DNA of 64,000 bases from Buxus sempervirens. Its lineage: Eukaryota; Streptophyta; Magnoliopsida; Buxales; Buxaceae. Numbering within the stretch: the stretch's first letter is position 1; each line of letters opens with the position of its first letter. The DNA lies in assembly GCA_947561395.2 (NCBI GenBank), contig OX387184.1:22283687-22347686 (forward strand). Direction: 5' to 3'. The notes under the pieces were generated by a model that ran no database searches, was not told where the DNA came from, and was given only the letters and a program-made list of their open reading frames with translations. The translations under genes and the position numbers were made by a program. Positions 57,429 to 64,000 of the stretch are shown here, in pieces.

Positions 57429-59540
57429 ATGAATCCGACTGAGAACCAATCAACTGTTTCTGCTCAGGATTTTGCTCAGTTGCAGGAGCAAGTGGCAGGC
57501 TCGCCAAACTATTGGAAAACTTGCTATCTACTCAAGCATAGCAAGCCTAGGCTCAGGCTCAGGCTCATCAAGCCTCGTCTTCCCACAGTGCACCTCCACC
57601 TCAGACCAACATTCCACTAGCAGCCCAGCCTATCCCCGAACCTCAATCAGAATTTCACCAACCTATCCTTGAACCCATATTGATCAGGGAGGAGATAGGG
57701 GAATATGAGAAGGAGAAGGAGAAGGAGAGAATGAGGGTGGAGATGGAGAAAAAGTTCTTGGATAGACTGGAGTTGATCCAGGAGGAGCTGAGGGAAGTCA
57801 AGGGGGTCAACAGCTTCGGAGGCACCAACTTTGAAGACTTATGCCTCTACCCAGATGTATGCCTACCGGCCAAATTTAAGTGCCCGAACTTTGACAAATA
57901 CGACGGCACTGGCTTCCCTATGAGCCATCTGAAGCTTTACTGTGGGGCTCTATGCCAATTTGGCCGGGATGACGGCATTTTGATCCAGCTATTTCAAAGG
58001 AGTTTGACTGGGGTTGCCTTAAGGTGGTTTGCAACTGTGGACCACAGCAAGATCAGGAGATGGAAGGATTTGGCCGATGCTTTCCTAACTCAATACCATT
58101 TTAACTCGGAGATTGTACCAGATCGGTACGACATGATGAGAATAAGCAAAGGGAGAGATGAATCTGTGAGGCAGTATGCCAAGAGGTGGAGAAAGGCCAC
58201 CTCCCAAGTCAGGCCATGAATGATGGAGCTTGAAATGATCTCCACCTTCATTGGCACGCTGGGGCAGCCATTCTACAATCATCTAGTGGGTCAGACTACC
58301 ACCAATTTTGCTACCTTAGTACAAGTGGCCTACTGGATCGAGGATGGTATAAGATTTGGAAAAATCATAGATTACTCTGCCGTGGCCAGCTAGTCGGATT
58401 CCTCCACCTCCTTCATTTAGAAGGAGAATAGAATTAAGAAAAACAAAGATTTAGAAGGAGAATAGAATTAAGAAAAACAAAGGAAGGAAAGAAGGGGATG
58501 TGAACATGGTACAGCCCCAACCATCAAAGAAACCCCTCCACATCAATGTTTCTGCTCCCCCATCTATACCAGTCCAACTACCTCAAACCACCTATCAAAA
58601 CCCTCTCAATATTAATGTTCCTGAGCAAGCACCGCCAAACCACAGAAAGGTATTTTCAAAAGAGGAGAGAGATTCGTGGATGGCGTCTAGAAGGAATAGG
58701 TTTTTTTCCCCTTTTCCTGTGACTCCATCTCAGCTTTTGCCAACCCTATTAAATGCAGGGTATGTTACTCTGAAAGAACCAAATCCTAATGCTTCGAAGG
58801 GAAAGAACTTCGATCCCTCCACCACTTGTGACTACCATATGGTTGCACCAAGACACCCTACAGACAAGTGTTGGCCTTTAAAACATGCCATCCAGGATTT
58901 GATTGATCAAAAAACCGTCTCATTTAGCATGGTTGCTCCCTCTCCCTCCAGAAATGACATAGGCCAAAATCCTCTGCCTCAGCACAATGGGGCAGGCCTC
59001 TCCAATTTCGTGGGGGCCATCTCTTCTGGAGCCAGGACCTTTGATCCCTCGCAATTGATTGCACCTATAGGGACTTATGTAAAGGTCCATTTTGATAAAT
59101 AAGAGGAAGAGGAACAAATCAATGTCATTTCTGGAAGAAAAGAAAATGGCAAGGTTGCTGAGGACATTAATTCCTCTTTGAACAGGATCTCATCTCTCAT
59201 GGCCCAAATCAATGTTTCTAAACCTCCTCTTGTCATAAATTGCAATCCACCTACTGCTTCTCCATCTACTCTATCATCAAAACCACCATTGGTCATCAAC
59301 TATGACCCTACCACTGCATCAATCGCTTCTTTCTCCCCAATGACCTCAAAACCCTCTCAACCAAAGGAACCAAGGCAACTTCCTACACTGGTTATAGATA
59401 TTCCTTCTTCCTACCCTACTCCCACATCAACTCCTGCATCAAAATCCCGTCTTCCACCTCTTGTGATTAACGTTCCCAAACCCTTTTATTCTGAATCGGA
59501 TATACCATGGAATTATAGCGAGGGTATTACAACCACCATT
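57429..59540 (+). pseudogene. Gag of the Tat/Ogre-like element, broken
   Basis: Starts ATG 57429 (MNPTENQSTVSAQDFAQLQE), shifts frame between 57500 and 57680, then a charged stretch and gag core: FDKYDGTGFPMSHLKLYC, LTGVALRWFATVDHSKIRRW, ISKGRDESVRQYAKRWR. TGA at 58217-58219 and TAG near 58392, another shift before 58500, then CDYHMVAPRHPTDKCWPLKH, the Cys/His block usual in Ogre/Tat gag. TAA 59100-59102, after which Pro-rich repeats (PPLVINYDP, PPLVINVPKP) continue in frame. Not functional as it stands. Confidence 0.8.
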
Positions 59541-59598
59541 CTAGTGGTTAGGAAACAAAACTGAGAAGAGGTGAATCTTATGATGGAATCTGGAAGAT

Positions 59599-60780
59599 GT
59601 GTCGGAGATGAACAAAAAGGAAAGGAGCAGGAAGCAGAGAAAGAAAAGAGAAACAGAAGAAAAGAAGAACCAGAAAGGGAAAGCCAAGATAGGGGAGGAC
59701 ACCCCCCAGGTTGTTGATAATGAGGCGGCAGACCTCATTAGAATATTAAAAAAGGGTGAATTCAATATTGTTGACCAGTTAAATAAAGTCCCTGCTCAGA
59801 TTTCAATATTCGGATTATTGCTTAATTCAGATAAGCATAAGGACTCATTAATAAAGGTGCTTCAGAGTGCACATGTTCTGAAAACTATTGATCTAGACCA
59901 GCTCGGAAAGATGGTTGACCAGATCTTATCTCATAACGTTATAAGCTTTTCCGAAAGTGAGATAAGCCCTGGTGGGTGTTATCATGTAGATCATTTGCAC
60001 ATCACTATGCTTTGTACGGGTAGCATGATAGCGCGTGTTTTAATTGACAACGGATCGGCTTTAAATGTCTGCCCGTTGGTTACTTTTGTCAAGCTAAGTA
60101 TGGATCAATCTAGGATCGAGCAAAATGGGAGGATCGTGAGAGCTTTTGATAGCTCTAAGACACACTCCTTAGGGGAGATTGAACTGCCGATTACCATCAA
60201 ACCGAATATCTTTAATATCACATTCGAAATGATAGATATTCCAGTAGCATTCAATCTGCTCCTAGGAAGGCCGTGGATACACTCGGCTAGGGCAATACCA
60301 TCCACTCTTCACCAAAGAGTGAAGTATATAAGAGGGCAAAGAGTGATAATAGTCCTAGCCGAGAATCTAATTCCCCCAATTGTGCCACCTGATGTGCCGT
60401 TTATTAATGTTGAGCTAACGGCCGACAAAATTGCGTTTCACTCTTTCCAATTCGAAACCGTCAACTTCATATCTGGGGGGTGTCAGAAAAATAAAGAGAA
60501 GTTGACTTGTGCAGAAAGGATGGTGAAGAAGTTATTAAAAGAATATGATTTCCATCCGAGGAATGGATTGGGAATCAATCTACAAGGGAGGTTGGAGCCC
60601 ATAAAAGTGAAGAAACTGGCCCCCAGAGCAGGATTGGGTGCGAAGCCAGGAAAGTGGAGAAGGCATAAGCAAGGGCAAGAGGGAAATGAAGAGAAAATGA
60701 GTCAAAGAAAGATCCCTCATTTAAAGGAGACTTTTCCAAAACCCTCTCATACCATTCAACCATCTCCTCCGATGGATTAG
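59599..60780 (+). CDS. Aspartic protease ORF of the Tat/Ogre-like element
   Basis: Open frame of 393 codons. Lys/Glu-rich start, then protease: RVLIDNGSALNVCPL (D-S-G replaced by D-N-G) and LLLGRPWIHSARAIPSTLHQ. Then G-patch-like YDFHPRNGLGINLQGRLEPI, a feature of this lineage. It ends at TAG 60778-60780, but the same frame continues with retroelement sequence beyond, so this stop is probably a mutation in a longer pol frame. The start codon is uncertain: 59599 (ATG of MSEMNKKER) is simply the first in frame. Confidence 0.7.
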   Translation: MSEMNKKERSRKQRKKRETEEKKNQKGKAKIGEDTPQVVDNEAADLIRILKKGEFNIVDQLNKVPAQISIFGLLLNSDKHKDSLIKVLQSAHVLKTIDLDQLGKMVDQILSHNVISFSESEISPGGCYHVDHLHITMLCTGSMIARVLIDNGSALNVCPLVTFVKLSMDQSRIEQNGRIVRAFDSSKTHSLGEIELPITIKPNIFNITFEMIDIPVAFNLLLGRPWIHSARAIPSTLHQRVKYIRGQRVIIVLAENLIPPIVPPDVPFINVELTADKIAFHSFQFETVNFISGGCQKNKEKLTCAERMVKKLLKEYDFHPRNGLGINLQGRLEPIKVKKLAPRAGLGAKPGKWRRHKQGQEGNEEKMSQRKIPHLKETFPKPSHTIQPSPPMD

Positions 60781-61643
60781 TATAAACCCCCATACTTCAA
60801 CCCAAATCCTTTTAAAAAGCCTTACACGCCAACTTTACAGCCTTACATCCCACCTTCTTCACCCAAAGCCATAGGTGAGCCTGAGCCACTGCCACAAGAG
60901 CAATAGGATTTCACAGAAGAAGCTGGGGCATTCTTTGCAATGGCAGAGAGTGAAAGAAAAGAGGAAAAAACGGAAAAAGAAAAAGAAGAGTTGCCTTTTA
61001 TTAACTGGGCAACAATAAAGATTCTAGATGAAGTCGTATTTGAAATCAGCCCTGAAGCAGAAAATGGCAGTATTTCTAATCCGGTAATGATGGTATCGGA
61101 TTCAGGGCTTGAGGAGGAGCAGGCTTGCACTTTATCACCTGCTCCAGAAGACTTTGTTTTGAAAAATTGGGAGGAAACTCCCTTAACTTTTGAGGCCGCG
61201 TTTGGTTGGCAATCAGTCGTGGTCTCCAAAAAAATTCATTTAGTGGAATGCCCTTTTCCTGAAGGTTATAATGAGCCTTCATCTTCAGGAAAAGCTTTTT
61301 CAAAAGGCTCTCAAAAAACCCAAAAAGATTTTTCAACCTTTTCTAAAAAATTTAAATCTTTCTAAAAGGTCCAAACTGCTTATGAACCATATATGCAAAC
61401 TGAATTACAACAAGTTGAATATGACTTCGACCTTAAGCTCGACTTCAACCTAATGGGGATCGAAGAGGAGACTGAGGCCGAAGAAGAAGACCCTTCAAGA
61501 GAAATTTCATATCAATTGGAGCATCATGAAATGGGTATTAAACCTAATATTGAAGAAACCGTTTCCATAAACCTTGGGACCGAAGAGGACCCAAAAATTG
61601 TAAAGATTGGTGCACGCCTGTCCGATTTGCAGGGGAAAGATAT
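60781..61643 (+). pseudogene. Protease-RT linker, cut by an LTR
   Basis: Same frame as 59599-60780 with stops at 60778 (TAG), 60904 (TAG) and 61363 (TAA). Reads AMAESERKEEKTEKEKEELP, LPFINWATIKILDEVVFEI, then TVSINLGTEEDPKIVKIG (about 61560), the stretch that normally precedes RT in Tat/Ogre pol. The frame ends abruptly at the insertion at 61643/61644. Confidence 0.75.
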
Positions 61644-64000
61644 TGTAACGCCCTGAACCCGGGTCAGTGAAAAACCGGCACCCAATCCGAACCCGGTTCG
61701 CTACTATAACAACCCAAGTCCGGTTCAACAACCAAACTCGAGGTGTTACCACGAAGCTGGGGTCAGATACAAACCAAGATTCACAATAATTTTAAAACTT
61801 TAGTGAATTAATTACATCAGAGTTATGGTGGCCAATAAAAACAATTCTCTATTCAATAATATCAATTCAGTTTACCATAAAGTTTATCTAATCAACATGT
61901 GGCATTAATACCAATTATAATTTTACCCATCAAATTAAAACCCCATCTTCGCGATCTCTCCAAGCAACCTGAAAAATAGGGGAAAACGGAGTGAGATTTA
62001 CATCTCAGCAAGTAGTAGGTGCATGCAATTTGAAACAGTCCAATGTAAGCAATAGTCATGAGGTATTCGATTAATCAACGATAAGACGAGAAATCCCAGT
62101 TATTCAGGACAATTACAAATAAGGCGATAAAACACGTGCCATTGCAGGACTCACAAAGATGATAAGTATTTGAGATGACACTCGACTAACTGCTATTCCA
62201 CCATGCGGCTTAGAGGCAGTGCTACTTAATGATACTCAAACCCCATGCAGCGCAGCTTAGGCAAGAGCCGTAGTCACCGACTTATTGCACACGAACCCTG
62301 CAGAGTTGGACGTACCACCAGCATGCAACACCAGACTCAATACATGGAGTGTGGTCGCTTATCCACATGTACAGGGAATCACCAGCGGCTCACCGGGGTG
62401 TCCCTCCAGACATAGGACCTTCCCAGAGCAAACTAACTTGCAAAGGGAAGCGCGCTTGCATATAGGAGTAATTCAACCCAAACTAAATACCACTTAGCTA
62501 ACCAGCCAAAACTATGGATCCATATACAGCTAAGCGCACTGACACAAACCACGATAAAACCATATACAGGAGGACACGCTAATGTAAGAGGCATACACAC
62601 TTTTACCCGTAAAGGATTACACCTCTCTACACAGAGGATTACCCATCTCTGCCGTAAAAGTTGGTATCAACTCAACCATAGAAGCCATATCACCCAACCA
62701 TAAAATTAAAGAGAACAACATCATACCACATACCAATCCATACCCAAGTATTCCATTCCATGTGAAAATCATGATTCAATCATAACAAATCCAATTATAG
62801 GCATTTTCAGAATAACAAATGCAATTCATCCAATTATATTCAAAATAAAACTCAAGTATCATAAATCCGATAAAATCTGAGTTTATGCAATTCCAGTAGC
62901 CAATATTCCTATTTAAAGCTCAAAATAAAGTAAATCCAATCTTACTTAGAGTTTTCTTTATTAATCCCTTTTATTAGAATCCAATTTCCCACCTTAGCAC
63001 CTAAGCTAGTTTCTATTTGAATTTTCAGTATTTTATTTTTCCAGCATGTTCTACAGACCTAGAATGAAGTTTAAAAGATGTTTATAAGCTATAAATTTCA
63101 GTAGTATTATTTCTAGCAATATCCATACCCTTTGACTCTTTTATAAACAATCCTTTCATTATAACCTTCAATTTATCGCTTAATATTTCCAAATTAATTT
63201 TATAATTTTTATAGCCTAATTTGGTCCTTATAAAGATGCTAACATGTTTAACTAATCAGAAAATTTATTGGATAATTATTCCTATTACAAAATTCCCAAA
63301 ATCTGCAAAATCTGAACAAAGTGCCTACCTCTACAGGACTGGGCGATCCTAGGCGCTAGTGCAATTTTTAACAGAATTTTCCAGATTTGCAAAGTTCGGA
63401 TTTTTATACTTTTGCTATATGTTTCTTTGGTCTAAATTAATCTAATAACATTCTAAAACATTCCTAAAGCCTTCTAGATAAATTCTTATTAATTAAATAC
63501 CATCCTATAATTTATTTCATGATCAAACCGAGTTTTCTTCATTATTTCAACAAATCCTTCAAGAACACCAAACACTAAAATATAAACAATTTGATTCCAT
63601 GTAAATACTGTTCCGACTAATCCATTCAATCCATATGAAATCACAGAAAACGAAATCATGCAGTTCCTCACGTTTTCCAAGGGTTACTACTTGCCTTATA
63701 CGCTAAATCCTTCTTCCATTGAAACTTCTAATTCTGGACCTGACTTTTGCTCCCAAACGCACCAAGCTAGACTCTTTCAATTGAAATCTCCACCATACAC
63801 AATGTAGTTCCAACAGTGATGAACAAAAGCTCCAAATTTGAAGGCGATCCACCGTACGGATTTTCTCCGATCATATTTTGATGGTGGCTGGTCAGACACC
63901 TCTATTAGAAACCTCCTTCCTTTCTCTCCCTCCTTTCTCTCCATAAGAAACCCACGAAAATTCCCTCTTGTCTAACCTTAGTTTCCTATTTATACTAAGC
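61644..64000 (-). repeat. LTR of a further Gypsy-type element, partial
   Basis: Begins TGTAACGCCCTGAACCCG and is not finished at the window edge. Same layout as the 3.15- and 3.2-kb LTRs (CGGAGTGAGATTTACATCTC then CAGCAAG near 62010). On minus, TATAAATA at 63994-63987 followed by a leader-like stretch shows minus orientation. The 5 bp before it are GATAT; the matching duplication would lie outside. Whether it is solo or part of a full element cannot be told. Confidence 0.7.
63987..63994 (-). promoter_or_regulatory. Putative LTR TATA box
   Basis: TATAAATA on minus within GCTTAG...GGAAACTAAGG. Equivalent in layout to 31296-31289. Confidence 0.5.

Larger units (their letters stand above)
47769..64000 (+). 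mobile_element. Tat/Ogre-like Gypsy element, 5' half, runs past the window edge
   Basis: Inserted in exon 2 of LARP copy 4 at 47768. 5' LTR (with nested Helitron), primer site, long leader with tandem repeats, gag, protease and the lead into RT, then interrupted at 61644 by another LTR. RT, RNase H, integrase and 3' LTR are not seen. Long LTR, long untranslated leader and split gag-protease frames are typical of the Tat/Ogre group. Confidence 0.85.

Overview
The window is nuclear DNA of a flowering plant, most likely a eudicot: spliced genes with GT-AG introns, AT-rich spacers, Copia and Gypsy LTR retrotransposons with plant-type ends, MITEs, and CACTA and Helitron elements carrying pieces of plant genes. 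I saw no tRNA or rRNA gene, no CRISPR array and no bacterial-type operon. The species cannot be told from the sequence alone.

The backbone is a minus-strand tandem cluster of one gene family, a La-related protein of the LARP1 type (RGG-rich N-terminal half, La motif near the C-terminus). Copy 1 (75-2748) is the only complete one; its six exons join in frame to 482 codons plus stop. A worn two-exon fragment lies at 4770-5000. Copy 2 (5928-12707) has a nonsense codon in exon 1 and a Copia element in exon 2. Copy 3 survives only as exon 1, split by a small inversion (23475-23674 on plus, 27406-27428 on minus). Copy 4 (42081-47768) has a nonsense codon, a lost splice donor, a LINE in exon 4 and a Gypsy element in exon 2.

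The rest is nested mobile DNA. In order: hAT-like MITE (3827-4259); young Copia with identical 5-bp target duplications (7282-11872); CACTA-like element with a LysM-receptor-kinase gene fragment (12832-18050); a fold-back MITE (about 18182-22355) split by a 3.8-kb solo LTR (18425-22230); two minus-oriented solo LTRs of 3.15 and 3.2 kb (24087-27238, 28552-31752); a second hAT-like MITE (31908-32309); an 8.1-kb Tat-type Gypsy element that has lost most of pol and carries an antisense plant-mobile-domain gene (32474-40562); a 5'-truncated LINE (42532-46958) split by a 2.4-kb solo LTR (43109-45507); and a Tat/Ogre-like Gypsy element running off the right edge (from 47769). The 5' LTR of that last element holds a 4.9-kb Helitron with an exon of a GRF-interacting-factor gene (48691-53591). 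Its gag-pol is cut at 61644 by another minus-oriented LTR.

No new multi-gene system is evident. The most unusual signal is a set of short inverted repeats, often 38-39 bp apart, just upstream of the TATA box in three Tat-type LTRs. Their arm sequence differs between LTRs while pairing is largely kept. Other points worth checking are the exon-splitting inversion, the captured host gene pieces, and the C-to-T look of most nonsense codons.
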